From Cavenderia fasciculata (Eukaryota; Evosea; Eumycetozoa; Acytosteliales; Cavenderiaceae): a stretch of 64,000 nt of DNA. The position numbers and the translations under genes are program-made. The notes beneath the pieces are model-generated. The model saw nothing but the letters and a program-made list of their open reading frames with translations. It was not told where the DNA came from and searched no databases. Positions 23,725 through 36,700 of this stretch are shown here, piece by piece (the stretch's first letter is position 1; the number at the start of each line of letters is the position of its first letter). Location of the stretch: the NCBI RefSeq assembly GCF_000203815.1, contig NW_004457736.1, positions 558,001-622,000 on the forward strand. Reading direction: 5' to 3'.

Positions 23725-23815
<91 letters not shown>
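23725..23815. repeat. GATA tetranucleotide microsatellite
   Basis: About 22-23 uninterrupted GATA units, ending in GATCGATCGATAAA. It lies directly upstream of the LRR pseudogene remnant. Long pure arrays of this kind change length readily. Confidence 0.97.
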
Positions 23816-23859
23816 CGATCGATAAATGAGAGTATCTAAATTTAAAAGAAAATCAGATT

Positions 23860-24531
23860 CAGTACTACCGTGGCACTCCGGTACTTTCACAATACCTGTT
23901 AGAGACAAATACTCTGACCGATTTGTCTCTGTCAGGAGTCAACAATGACTACTTTCCACTGCTATATGGTGCACTTACAAGACCAAAGTCTTAACTCAGA
24001 CGACTAGAGTTGATTGCAGTACCAGGAGAAGAGTTTAGTCAACTTGCACCACTATATTTTGACCAACTCGATTATCTATCCATTCAAGGCATATGTCCAT
24101 TTACCATCAATCCAACCTCTGTCATCAAACATTTCAAAGTCCGTGATCCCAGAGTAATGACCAATTTCTCTTTGTATCTAGCTAAAAACAATCATTTAAT
24201 TAGATTGTCAACGCTAAGTGGACTTTCCCACTACACTACTATTATTTCAAAGGAGGAGGATAGAGTGGCTATTGGGTCTTCATCAATTACTACACTCTCT
24301 ATACACAACGCTAAATTAGATAACAACAAAATAGAAGACCAATTTTTAGACATATTGCAACGATTTCCAAAACTATCTACACTCAACTTTAAAGGTTTAG
24401 ATTATTATCAAAAAGAACCAAATATAACAAACCAACAATACTCAAAAATTGGTCAACACAATTCCTACCAGCCACAAAAGGAGTTAGAAATCTTGGTATC
24501 TTTATTTTTAAAAAGAAATATAAAATATTAA
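23860..24531 (+). pseudogene. leucine-rich (F-box/LRR-type) pseudogene, 5' truncated
   Basis: Coding similarity starts abruptly about 45 bases after the GATA array with VLSQYLLETNTLTDLSLSGV, a leucine-rich repeat pattern. A TAA at 23992-23994 interrupts the frame. The same frame then resumes at once as LRRLELIAVPGEEFSQLAPL and continues to 24531 with LRR-like units (LDYLSIQGICPF, HLIRLSTLSGLSHY, ITTLSIHNAKLDNNKIED, FPKLSTLNFKGLDYY). No start codon, N-terminal F-box or upstream exon is visible. It is most likely a truncated copy of the dictyostelid F-box/LRR family, related in style to 12201-13784. The in-frame stop and lost 5' part argue for a pseudogene. Confidence 0.7.
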
Positions 24532-24824
24532 TTAAATTAAAGGATAAAAGGGTTAATTAATTAATATTTAATATTTCTTTCATCATCCTAACAAATACTA
24601 ACAAACTGGTCAACAATATTCTAACCACCACAGGAAGAAGAAAATAGAGATAATGCTCATTTAATAAATAAGTAATTTAAATAACGAACGATTTTTTTAT
24701 TGTTTATCTGAGGTCTTCTAAAAATTTTCTTAATTAAATTACAATCAGTATCATAATGAAAGATATATAATATTTGTGGTATTTGTTTATTTGATTAGAT
24801 AGTAGAGAGAGAGAGAGAGAGAAG
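24532..24824. other. intergenic region
   Basis: AT-rich spacer with no gene. It ends in an AGAGAGAG tract directly before the ATG at 24825, a layout also seen before the ATG at 8641, which starts a gene of the same family. Confidence 0.5.
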
Positions 24825-26933
24825 ATGGAATATAGATTATTTAAAACAATAATAATAGAATCAAAATATACTAGAAATAAGATATTCAATTATGTTAGAA
24901 GTTTCAACAAAATAGACAATGGTCGTGGTAGATCAATTAGATATCAAGATGTTGATTCTTTGGGATGGTTGTTATCAGTGAAAACAAAGTTACCATCATT
25001 ACTTCGAGAAAAGATATTAAAGAGTGTTGAAGATCTTTGCTTTCCATCGTACAATGCAATATTAGATTTATGTGATTTGGACTTGGATCTATTTAAAGTG
25101 GTCTATCAACATTTTAAAATGGATGGAATCGATAGATATGTTGAATTACTCGACCGAGCATCGGAAAGAGGTAGACTGGATATAGCAGAGTATCTCATAT
25201 CACAAAGACATCCAATGAGTACACGTGCTATCGAGGAGGCAGTTGCCAATGGTCATTTGGAGGTTGTCAAGCTGTTGTTAGATTGCGATTACATTCAAGA
25301 TGCTCCAGCACAAAAGTTTCATCCAAGAGAACCAGCATACCAACGTGCAGCCATCTCTGGTCATTTACATGTGTTGCAGTATTTGGATAGCATCAAACCC
25401 AAATACCCATTTCAAACAAATGCTAGTATAATCTCTCGTGTCTGCGAGAGTGATAGAGAGGATATTGTCAGATACCTATTCGATCATCGAAAGGATATTC
25501 TATTTAATCGTAGAGCAGTGATTGATGGTGCAATGGGTGCTATTGGTAATTGCAACCCTTCACTTTTGACATTCCTCAAGTCGATCGACCCTCTGACCGT
25601 AATACCAGCAGTGGTTTACGAAATCTACCCATACAGTGAATACAAACTGATTCCTGCCGTAGAAAAAGGGGACCCCGAATCATTCAAGGCATTCATGGAT
25701 ATGGGTGTGTTTGGTAACCAATTACACCCCAAATGCATTCCATATGCTATTGCCTCTGGGAGCTTGGATTTGGTCAAACTTTTACTCACCGAATATCGCG
25801 AATTTATTCATCCACCATTACCATCCTCATCCTACACTATAGAGAGTGTTGGGGCAGCATGCCAAACAAATAATCTAGACATGGTCAAGTTGGTAATGGA
25901 GAATATGAGGACATCAGAACCACACCCTCGCTCACTCTTGTCCTTTGCAACTAAATCGGGCAACAAAGAGATTATAGAATATGTCTATCACAACACAGAG
26001 ACGATTGGTACCTTTGGTATCACGATACATTTCTCGGATCTAGACACTATCAAGTTTATTCACAACCTCCTAAGATTAGATGGTGGTGGTGATGGTGCAC
26101 CGTCTTACATGTTCGAAGAAAACGATGTAATCAAGGCATTTTCATACCATGACATTGCGCTCATGAACTATCTTTTGGATATCCGTCCGAATATATTATT
26201 TTCTATGCGTAATGCACTCGATTCTATCTGCTACAGTAAAGAAACAGCCATACGAATTATGACAAGCTTTTCAAGTCTCAATGAGCCTCTAGGTTATCGT
26301 CCAGGCAACATGGGTCTTTTAAACGTTTGTCAACATGGAAACCTTGACCTCTTGCGTCACTATATCGATGTGTTGGTATCAGAGGGCGATGGACCCAGTC
26401 AATATATGAAAAATAGAATGTTTACAGTTGCAATTATATCAAAGCATCTCCATATAGCTCAGTATGTTCACGATGAACTAGGATTGATCAGAAATTTGGA
26501 TTCTGATTTTATGGATAGAATATTATTTTGGGGCGATCAAGAGGTTTTAGAATATGTATTACAAAACAAATATTGCAAAGAGAATATAAAAATCAACAGT
26601 AATATGCTTAGACATGCATCACATGACTTGGAAACAATGAAATGTATATTTAGATTCAGAAAAGGAACATCGGTGGTCCCAGAAATGATCAAAGGTGCAA
26701 TCACTACCGGTCATCTTCAAATGGTCAGATTCCTTGAATCTAAACTACCCAAAAATAACAATCGTCTAGCCAAATATATTCTACCGGATAGCTTTGATGG
26801 TGCCATTGAACGAAAGAATGTTGGTATACTTATGGCACTCAAAGAACATTTCCTTCCCATCATTAAAAATAATTTATTATCCGAGAGTATAATACCTGCT
26901 TGGAATGAAATTAAACATTTAATGATAGAATAA
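24825..26933 (+). CDS. ankyrin-like dictyostelid family protein
   Basis: An intact single-exon protein of 702 residues. The N-terminal block (MEYRLFKTIIIESKYTRNKI, then FNYVRSFNK) matches the family's usual start. The body is built of helical pairs with ankyrin-like spacing: ASERGRLDIAEYLISQRHP, AVANGHLEVVKLLLD, AAISGHLHVLQYLDSI, AIASGSLDLVKLLLTEY and VCQHGNLDLLRHYIDVL. The C-terminus has AITTGHLQMVRFLESKLP and IERKNVGILMALKEHF. No signal peptide or membrane segment is present. The family is large in dictyostelids and its function is not known to me; ankyrin arrays usually bind other proteins. Its 3' end lies only 97 bases from the convergent vinculin-family gene. It contains almost no low-complexity sequence, unlike the paralogue at 8641. 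Confidence 0.85.
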   Translation: MEYRLFKTIIIESKYTRNKIFNYVRSFNKIDNGRGRSIRYQDVDSLGWLLSVKTKLPSLLREKILKSVEDLCFPSYNAILDLCDLDLDLFKVVYQHFKMDGIDRYVELLDRASERGRLDIAEYLISQRHPMSTRAIEEAVANGHLEVVKLLLDCDYIQDAPAQKFHPREPAYQRAAISGHLHVLQYLDSIKPKYPFQTNASIISRVCESDREDIVRYLFDHRKDILFNRRAVIDGAMGAIGNCNPSLLTFLKSIDPLTVIPAVVYEIYPYSEYKLIPAVEKGDPESFKAFMDMGVFGNQLHPKCIPYAIASGSLDLVKLLLTEYREFIHPPLPSSSYTIESVGAACQTNNLDMVKLVMENMRTSEPHPRSLLSFATKSGNKEIIEYVYHNTETIGTFGITIHFSDLDTIKFIHNLLRLDGGGDGAPSYMFEENDVIKAFSYHDIALMNYLLDIRPNILFSMRNALDSICYSKETAIRIMTSFSSLNEPLGYRPGNMGLLNVCQHGNLDLLRHYIDVLVSEGDGPSQYMKNRMFTVAIISKHLHIAQYVHDELGLIRNLDSDFMDRILFWGDQEVLEYVLQNKYCKENIKINSNMLRHASHDLETMKCIFRFRKGTSVVPEMIKGAITTGHLQMVRFLESKLPKNNNRLAKYILPDSFDGAIERKNVGILMALKEHFLPIIKNNLLSESIIPAWNEIKHLMIE

Positions 26934-27030
26934 AAAATTAATAACATGTAATTAATTGTATTTTTAAATAATTTATAGATATATATATTGTTTTAATTTA
27001 TTACATTTTCTTTCCTTTTTTTTTTTCTAT

Positions 27031-30000
27031 TTATTTAGCTCTAATTGAACCAATTTCAACAGTATTTATAGTTTCAAGAATAGCCTTTGATAAACCTTTA
27101 GCACATTTGACCAATTGTTGTTTGTTTGAAGTTGGATCGTCATCATCTGAAGCAGCCTTTACAGCAGCGATAATCTTGAGTTGGACGGTCCAATTCTTGG
27201 CTGCTTGGGCGGCAGTGATAATTTGTTCTTTGAGTTTTGGATCGGTACATTTGGCAGCAGTGTCTTTGGCTTGTTGGAGATAGATGGCTACTTGTTCAGA
27301 GAGGAGCTTGGATACGGTGAGCATACCCTTCTTGTCGTTGGTACGAGCAGCCTCGGACAAGTCCTTCATGAGACCGGCAATACCAGCGGCAGTGCTGTAC
27401 AACTTACCCTCGGCAGTATTGGCGTCCTTGGAGAGTGCATCAGTACGCTCCTTGATCTTGGCGGCAGCGGCAGCGACTTCATCACGCTCTGTCTTTTCAC
27501 GCTCCTCCTTTTCACGTCTCTCACGTTCCTCTTTTTCTTGTTGTTGCTTGATCTTGATTTGTTTCTCGCGTTCCTCTTTTTCTCTCTTTTCAGCCAATGC
27601 TTCGTTGACAATCTTTTGGTTGTTTTGTTTGGCCATGTTGACGAGTTGTTCGAGTTTGTCGGCCGATTGCTTGTCTTGTGGATTAGCTTGGACAGCACTC
27701 GATGCAATATCAATCTGTGGTAGGATCTGCTCAATGGCGTTGGCCTTGGCAACCAACTCTTGCTTTCTAGCTTGGTTGTCGGTATGAGCAGCAAGTGCAC
27801 GTGCCAACAAGGCCTGTTCAGACAAGACTTGGCGGGTGGTGTCAGTATGCAATTCGGTGCCCTTTTTGTCCTTGTTCTTGGCACTCTTGACAAGACCTTC
27901 AGCTTCATGGTTGGCAACGGTGTTGTTGGCGATGATCTTTTCTTCGGGGGCGGCATTGGTGGCTGCCAAACTGGCAGACAGGTCTTGAATGGCCTTTTGG
28001 CATTCGAGTCGATGATCTGTTTGGCTTGAGCGGCTTCCTTTGGCTGGGTGAGCACTGAGTTTCCGGCGGCAACCAACACTGGCAGAGTAGAACCTAGTTG
28101 TTGGAGTGACTGCTTGACATTGTTGTCCGAGGCAGCAGCGCTGAGGATCTTGATACGCTTCTCAGAGTCTTGGAGCGACAAGAGTGCGTCACCAATGTTC
28201 TTTTGGTCGCCTTGTTGGGTGGCCGATGCGAGGTGATTGACGTCGTTGTTGGCCTTGAAGATGGCATCTTGGATAAGGTTGTTTTGGTCCTCTGACGTAC
28301 CAGTAGCGTTGACAACAGCACGTCCAAGAAGATCCTTGGCTTGTTGAATAGACTGTTGCAACTCTTGTTGGAGACGGGCATCGGCTGGCTTGTCGGCCAA
28401 ACCCGAAGCAGACGAGGAGATGGGTTGAGCAACATTCTTGAGCTTGTCAGCAATCTCGTTGAGTGCAACCTTTTTGTGTGGGTCACGTGACTGCTCGGCA
28501 GCTTGTTTGATCAAGTTTACAGTCTCTCCCAACTCTTCTCTTAGTTCCTTGACATTGTTTTCAACGTCACCCTTTGATCCCTTCTTGGCAGATTGATTGA
28601 CACGATCCAATGTCTCGCCAATCTTGACGGCACGTGCCAATAATCTTTCCTCGGTCGATGGTGTCGAAGCCTTGATGACACGGTCCGAAGATTGAATGGC
28701 TTGGTCAGCCGATGCCTTAATGGCCTTGACCTTGTCTTGTGACACTGCTCCACCCTGTTGTTGTGCTTCATTGACAGCCTTGATTGTAGACGTCAACTTG
28801 CTCTCCAAATCAACAATAGCATCGTTGATTGATTTCTTGAGGAATGGATCTTGAACGTGATCATTGTAAGCCTTGAGTTGCTCGAGTTTTTGGAGTTGTT
28901 CACCTTCTTTAAAGTCATCGATTGCTTGTTTTTGATCGGCTGGCTTGCCACTAGCCATGGCAGTGGCGAGGTGCTCCAAATCTCTCTTGATTGACGCGGC
29001 AGTGGCAGCAACCTGCTCTTCTGGCACATGGTTGGATGAAGCGGCAATGAGCTGAGCCATCAATGTTCTGGTCTGAGCTGCAGCTTCGAGTAGCTTGGCC
29101 TTGGCAGCAGCACTCTTTGGATTGGCGAGCGACTCTTTGACGGCGGCACTGAGTACAAGAGCTTGTTTCTCGAGACGCTCAGTGAGGTCGATAATCTCAC
29201 GTTTTTGTGGGATGTTGCTAGTAGTGTCGGCAATATGTTTGGAGAGTTGGATTTGTTGCTTGATACCGGCCAACGCACGTTGGTGGTGCTCGTTGGCATC
29301 GGCGGCGTTGTTCTTGTCGATGGCCTCTACAATCTTGGACATCTCGTTGGCAACGGCCAGCGACTTGCTCTCCAAGTGCTCGGTTGGTGAGGTAGCAGCA
29401 ATGTTGGAGACAAGCTCGACACCGTCTCTGAGACGCTTGAGCAGGTTGTTGAGTTGATCACGTGCTTCCTTGCTGTTGGGATTGGCAAGGAATTCCATGA
29501 CGGATGGTACCAACGAGTTGTTGAGTGACTCGAGTTGCATGATAGCGTCTTGCAACTGCTTCTTGCGTTCGGGGTCGTCAATCGATGCTTCAGCAATACG
29601 AGCCAAAAAGATTTGCTTGTTAATCTCTTCTTGCAACTCTTTGAGACAACGCTTGATTTCGTCTGGGTCGCCTCTAGCAATAGCTTCTTCGAGTTTGCCA
29701 ATGAGTTTGAGTAGGTTGGGTGTGCCATAGACGAGCTCGTCGGCAGCAGACAAACCCGACAAGTTAAAGAGGTCCATGTTGACCTTGATGCTCTGGTCGA
29801 GTAGGTCCTTGACCTTCTTTTGGGTGGCGGGGTCTTGCATGTTACCACTCTTGCAAGCATCGACCAGCAGCGACACGAGGTTGTTGAGCTGGCTGGTACT
29901 CTCCAAGAGACGCTTCTTGGCGTTGTTGTCCTTGAGCGTGCTGGCGTGTTGGTTGGCGAGCTTGACTTGGTTGGCCATACGCTTGACGAGGTTGTTGAGC

Positions 30001-32439
30001 TCGTTCATGCTGACTGGCACGCCAGCCTCGAGGTTGGCACGGATCTTGCGCATATCTGCGTCGATTCGTGCGGCATTCTCGAGTATCTCTTGGTCGGTGG
30101 TGAGAAGGACGGCGTTGGCGAGGTCGCGATTCGAGTCACGTACATTGTTGATGCTGGCGACGAGTTCTTGGAGGTTGGCGGGTGACGACTCGGTGAGTAG
30201 AGCCTTGACCGACTTGACGAGGTCTGGACCCGTGTTGGTCAAGTCGACGGCACGGTCACGCACACGCTCGGCACGTGGCTCGTCGTTGTTGCTTGCAATG
30301 TGGGTGCTGGCGACACCAGCGATGGCAGCCTGCTTCTTGACGCTCTCAATGACACCCTTGAGTGTTTGAACGGCGGCTTGTTGGTCGCCAGTCTTGATGT
30401 CGCGGACCAAAGTCGACAACTTGGCTTCAATCTCTTTGGTGTTGTTGTCAATGAGCTCACGTGACACGGCACCCAACAACGATGCGTTGAGACGGTCGAT
30501 GCTATTGATAATGTCGTCCAGCGACTGGATCGCCTTGCTGTCTGATGGGTTCTCGACGGTTGCGTTGGCGTACTTGTACAGATCCTCAATCAAACGTTGC
30601 ATGTCGTCCTCGGCCTTGAGGATGGCAGCCTCGAGATCCTCTCTGAGACGCTCGTCATCGGTTGTGCGGGCGATCGATCGTGCAATGTTGATCTCGTCGG
30701 CTAACCCCTTGCGCACGGCACGTAGAGCTGCTTGCGTCTCCTTTTTGTCGCCTTCTAAGGCGGCTTGACGTAGCTTGGCGAGTTGTTCTTCGATCGAGGC
30801 ATGCTTGTGGAAGAGATCCTCGGATGTACCGATGGAAGTGGCCTTGACGAGGTCCTTGCCGATGGCCTCGAGTTGGTTGAGCAACTCGTTGAGCTCGGAT
30901 GCGGCTTGTGCGTCATGTGGGTTCTTTTCCAAACGGTCGCGGAGACGTTCGACGTGTCCCATGATGGTGCTGCCGCGTTTGCGGGCCTCGGTTGTGGCAC
31001 GCTCAATATGTGTCTTGATCTCGGCATTGTCAGTGGCACGTGCGAGTGTCTCGGCCATCTCAATGACATGATTAAACGACTCCATCACCTTGGGTAGGTC
31101 GCGGTTGAGTGCGCCAATGTCGGCACGGGCAATATCGCCGCGAGCCTTGTCAATTGAGTCTTCCAAGTGACGCTGTGCCTCTGCCACGTCGTTGGACGAC
31201 AGCTTGGCCGAGCTGGTGACCATCTGGTCGGACGCCTCCTTGATTCTATGCATTGAAGCACGCAACTGACGCAACAACTGCTCATTATCGGGTTGCGCAA
31301 GGAGTGCCTGGACAGCATGTCCAAACTCGGCAATCACCGTGTCTAAAATATGCTGTGCGTTTCTAGCAGCGTCCTCTAGACGCTTGCGCTGGACTGGGTT
31401 GTCGGCCGACTTGGCCAACGCCTTTGAAATGACAATCTGATCACCCAAGCCCTTTTTAATGGCCTTGAGTGCACGATTAGCCTCCTTGCCATCGCCGGCT
31501 TCGATGGCCGACAAGAGCTTCTCACGCTCATGGGCAATCAAGATGCTGGCGTCCTTTAAGTCGTCTTCATCACGCAAGTCCAAACCGGCAATCATCGAGA
31601 GATCAAATGGTGACTTGGCTGAGAGACGTGCCACGACAATAATCTCTTCGATAATATCTTGGATCTTTTTCTGTACCTTTCCACCCTCGACCAATGCAGT
31701 CTTGTCATTTGGATCGCGTTGATAGTAGGCAAAGTATTGTAGGATGACTGGTACCTCTACCTTTAGTTGTGTGTTGGCATCTTCGAAACGTCTCTTGTAT
31801 CCGAAATCGTCAATCTCGCCAGTACGCTTTGCAACAATCTTTCCAAGATCGACCGTTGTCGTCACAAAGTCTTGAGCAGCCTGTGCAAAGTATGCTTCAC
31901 CGGGCTCCAATCCAACGAAAATCTTGAGCTTGCTCTCTACACGACGAGCAGCTCTGATCAAACGAGTGACCTCGTAGAGATCGGCCTGTTGCAACAACAC
32001 GACCATGTGCTCCATAATACCCTTGGCACCTTTGAGGAGTGTCTTTTTGGCAGGTTTGCTAAATGGCATGTTGGCGAGAATAGTAGCAGCCTCTAATAAA
32101 TTGGCACATGCTTCTTTGATTGCTTCACATGTCTCTACCATCTTGTCTCTCATATCTGGTTGATTGAAGTTCTTCCATAATTCAGCCGACTAAAGAAACG
32201 GAAATGTAATGTAATGTATCACAGAGGTTAGCTATATATGTATTTGATTGTGTGATTATATATATCTCTCCTCTCTTTCTTACCTTGATTGCCAACTCTA
32301 CTAAAAAGTCTACAGTTCCTTTGACAGTTTGTGCACCGGGAAGGATATTTGGGATGGCTGCATTTGACTCGTCAGCTTCGACAGAGTACAAAACAATGGA
32401 TGATACAGCATCACTTACTGCCTCTAATAATTGATCCAT
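27031..32439 (-). CDS. vinculin-family protein with greatly expanded rod
   Basis: Exon 1 is 32284-32439 (MDQLLEAVSDAVSSIVLYSV...) and exon 2 is 27031-32189; the intron has GTAAGA...TTTAG ends. The N-terminal block aligns with the vinculin head D1: PFSKPAKKTLLKGAKGIMEH, then YEVTRLIRAARRVES. A very long Ala/Leu/Asp-rich series of helical bundles follows. A Glu/Lys/Arg coiled segment lies at about residues 1583-1625. The end resembles the vinculin tail: LYSTAAGIAGLMKDL, KDTAAKCTDPKLKEQI, VQLKIIAAVKAASDDDD and CAKGLSKAILETINTVEIGS. Estimated length is about 1,771 residues against about 1,070 for animal vinculin. Vinculins bind talin and actin at adhesion sites. One missing base at about 28,004-28,006 separates two long frames, probably a sequence error, since coding quality is high on both sides. 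Confidence 0.88.
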
Positions 32440-32911
32440 CTATTATTTATGTATATTTATGTGTATGTATATATATATCTCTTTAATTATCTATTATCTA
32501 TTATCTATATCTAGAGGGAGAGGAGAGTGTTTTGTTGTCAGATTAATCCACGGTTGAAAACATGTTTACACCCATGTTAAACATATATCAAGCAAACAAA
32601 ACAGCAGCTGATTGTAAACTTACTTTGTGACAAACTATTTACAAATGGACCTTTGTATTCAAAGATCTTCCTCTTCTCTTTTCTTTCAACTACTTTTACA
32701 ACAAAGCTACAACAAATTATGATCTAATATAATCTTACAATTAATAAATAAATAAATAAAATAAATAAATAAATGATTTAGTTTAAAATCATGAGCTGAA
32801 CCATCATAGATAGATGGGTGAGGATCAGTTTTTTTTTTTTTGAAAAGGAACAATAACCCCATTTTTTGGGTTTTATTTGCTTGTTGTATCGAAGATGCCA
32901 ATCAGCAAACA

Positions 32912-32947
<36 letters not shown>

Positions 32948-33739
32948 TTCTATTACAAGTGTCATTCCCCAGATGAACTTACAATTACAGAGTGCACTTG
33001 TTCGTTTAGTTCTTTGATAACAAAGTTTGTGTATTAATATGCATCCCCACATCAAATTGGGTCAAGCTTAGCTTGCATTCCTTTTTTAGTAAAACTCGTT
33101 CCGACGATCAAATAAATTTGGAGTGTCTTGGTTTACCTACCAACCTGCAATATAACTATTCATTACCAATTATCCATCCATCCATCAATCTATTTCAAAT
33201 ATTCAATTCGATTCCATCAGTCCTTTGGTCAAAAGAAAAATGATCCAAGTTGGAAACAATATTTACCATCCAGTTTTTTTGATACTACTCTCAAAGGGCA
33301 AGACAACAATGAACGAATGGTCTTTGAATAATTATCCAATTGGTTGGTGTAATACCTATCAATATATTGTATTGATAAATAAATATAAATATATAGTTAG
33401 TTTAAAAAACTCAAAGATTTAATGGTGAAGATCACCCGCCAAAGACAATGAAAAAAAGACGACATCGCAATCATTTATTATTTGTTATTTATCTATCTAT
33501 CTATCTATTTATCTATATTCGATCGATCTACTCAATGTATATATATATATGAGTTCAGAAATTCTTTATTATTATTATTATTAGTAGTACAGTACACACA
33601 AATAAACAACAACCTCGAAATAGTAGAAAACAAATAACATCAGAGTGTCTATCTCTTTGCAAGGATAACCTCTTTATTCTATCCCCACAATCAATACAAA
33701 CATATACATATATATATAACACTACACAGATAGAGAGAT
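32440..33739. other. divergent intergenic region between vinculin-like and TRRAP genes
   Basis: About 1.3 kb with no convincing gene. It includes an AGT repeat (about 32,915-32,947), A/T homopolymers, TATC repeats (about 33,489-33,515) and a TATATA run near 33,540. Both neighbours are transcribed away from it, so it should contain two promoters. Open frames at 32707-33055 and 33128-33422 translate repeats and are not called. Confidence 0.5.
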
Positions 33740-36700
33740 ATGAGTCAAGTAAACTTTGAATCATGTGCAAGAAGATGCTTTGAATTTCAAACCAATAGTG
33801 ATTATCAACAACTTTTAACCTTTGTACAAGAGATTAGAGACAATATAGAGGTCATTCATACAGGTGAATATGGTCACTTTCTTCAATACCTCTTTCCTGT
33901 CTTTTACAATATACTTAGAAACTTAAATGTATGTCGACAAACAAATATGTTCAAATGTGAATGTGATGTTGATCAATGATACATGTATTCATTATATTAA
34001 TCATTTCAATCTATATCTTTATTATATGTGTATAGGTTGCAATACTTGATAGTCAATCAACAGAACACAAGATTAGAAATACGATATTGGAGATATTGAA
34101 TAAACTACCAAACAATGAATTGTTGAAACCACATGTACAGAATCTATTGCAACTGTGCATGTACTTGTTAGAGGTGGATAATGAAGACAATGCAATCATC
34201 TGTCTACGTATCATCATGGAGCTGCACAAGAACTATCGACCTAACCTCGAGTCAGAGGTGCAGCCATTTCTCAATATAGTGCAAAAGATTTATACTGATT
34301 TGCCGGGTACGGTCGATCGCGTGTTTAGACAACCTCCAGCCACGACAGCAACTGCGACAACTGCTCCCGTGGGTGGCAGCTCAACACCAACCATCGTGTC
34401 ACCAACAGCTACTGCACAGCAATCAACTACTCCACCAATAACAACAACATCGACGACATCGACGACAACGCCGGCGGCAGCGGTGCCTGGAGCAGCAGCG
34501 GCGGCGGCAGCAGCAGCAGCAGCATCTGCAGCGACACCCACCACACCTTTGATGACATTGTCAATGCAGTCATTCAAGGTGTTGTCAGAGTGTCCTATTA
34601 TAGTGGTTCTATTGTTCCAGTTGTATCCGTCCTGTGTCAATGCCAATGTGGGTAAGTTCATCCCGTTGATTATCAATACACTGGGACTGGCACCCCCACA
34701 GGCCGGCGTGCAGCAGACACACCACGCACTCTACAACGACTTTATATCGGCACAGGTCAAGACACTGTCGTTTTTGGCGTATATCCAGAAACAGTACATT
34801 GAGTTGATCCGCAACTATGGCGACGTCTTTCCCAAACACGTCATTGCGCTGCTCAAAAACTGCCCGAGTCAGTCGTGGAGCACGCGTAAAGAGCTGTTGA
34901 TTGCGACACGGTACATCTTGTCGTCGGAGCTCAAGACCAAGTTTATCGGCTTCCTCGACACTTTGCTCGACGAGCGTGTGTTGATTGGCAAGTCGCGCAC
35001 GCCATTTGAGACGCTGCGATATATTGCCTACTCGTCACTCGCCGACTTTGTGCACCATTTGCGCGAGCAGCTGACGCTGGCACAGGTGTCCAAGGTGGTT
35101 GCGCTCTACAGCAAGCTGCTGCACGACCCGTCCAACCCGTTTGGCATCCAAGCCATCTCGGCGCGACTCCTCATCTCGATTGTCGAGTTTATCCCACGTA
35201 AACAGGATCTCGAGGGTAAAGCACGTTCCATCGTCTACAAAATCTTTGATTCGCTCATCAACAAGTTTGTGTCGCTCAAGAAGCAGATCCCACGTATTCT
35301 CACAGCTGCCGCCACCGACGCCAACAAAAAAGATGATGACGGGCAGCAACAGCAGCAACCATCTGCAGCCGACCAGCAAATGGGCCAGACGACCACTGAC
35401 CCCGTCAAGGAGTGTCGTGGGCTGATCCGTGTTATCATTGTGGGTGTGCGTAACATTGTGTGGGCGTTGGGTGCCTGTCCTCCATTTAGACAGATTCCCC
35501 TGGGTGGCGGACAGACCCAGACCATTAGATTGGCCATTCCAGCGGTTGACGAGTCGCTAATGCACATCAAGATGTTTAAAAACGTCATCAAGTGTCTACC
35601 CATCTATGGCGGTGCCACACCATCCATGTCTGAGGAAAAGGAGATTGTCGACCACTTTACCACCTCGTTGACCATGCTCGACTACCGTTCATTCCAAGAA
35701 CTCTTTATATCAGTCATGCCATTCCTCTACGAACGATCAGCCGATGACCAAACACTCCTCCTCATCTCTCAAGGTCTTTTAAACCACCAAACTCCCCAAA
35801 CCCCTCCAGTCAATTATTGCAATCCAACTAAAACCTATTCAGAAATATTTGCTCCATTTTTAAATGAGAAATTACTGTAAGAATCAAATATATATAGAAG
35901 ACATGGATGGATGGGGATATTAATATTAATATTAATATTTTATTTTTTAGAAATTTAACACCACAAGATAAACCAGACTTGAATTTAATTAGAATGTTAA
36001 AATTATTGTTTGGTAGTGTACATAGCATAGAGGTAGAGTCGGCCGTCCAACCGATTCTATCTAGTATCATCATGACAACTATAAAGTTGGCAGTAGAATC
36101 CAAACAACAAGACGCAACCCATTATTTCCATTTGTTGCGTGTCATTTTTAGAAGTTGTACCAAACCCGAATTCACCAAAGACATTACTATTTTATTCCCG
36201 GGTATTTTAGAGACACTCAATGATCTCTTGCAGAGCAGCTATCCACTCGACATGATGCAGTTGTTTGTCGAGTTGGCGTTGACTATCCCTGTGCGTATCA
36301 CCTCGTCGATGCCTTGTATACACTTGCTCGTACGTCCACTTATTTTGGCGTTGCAGTCGACTAGCACCGACCTGTTGACCACAGCATTCAAGACACTCGA
36401 GTTCTTTGTCGACCATGTGTCGGGCGACTATCTATTGGGTGTATTTAAAGAAAACAAAACAGAGTTTCTCCAAACCATCTGGGCACATCTTCGTCCAACT
36501 CCCTATTTCTTTGGACCACATGCTGTACGAGTGTTGGGCAAGATGGCTGGAAAGAGTAGATCCATTACTGTCCTCTCTTCGACACCACTCACTCCTGACC
36601 CATCCACCAATGCCGATATTGTCCGATTCCTCCTACCGTATGACAGTTCGGGACAACAATCGACTAGCTCTACCCAAACCCTCTCAGTTCCATTTGACAA

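Noticed and set aside
23725-23815. GATA array considered as a CRISPR-like or minisatellite structure
   Set aside because: It has no spacers; it is a plain tetranucleotide microsatellite.
27181-32096. Many open frames antisense to the vinculin-family gene
   Set aside because: They result from the high GC and repetitive Ala/Leu coding of the real gene and have no homology pattern of their own.
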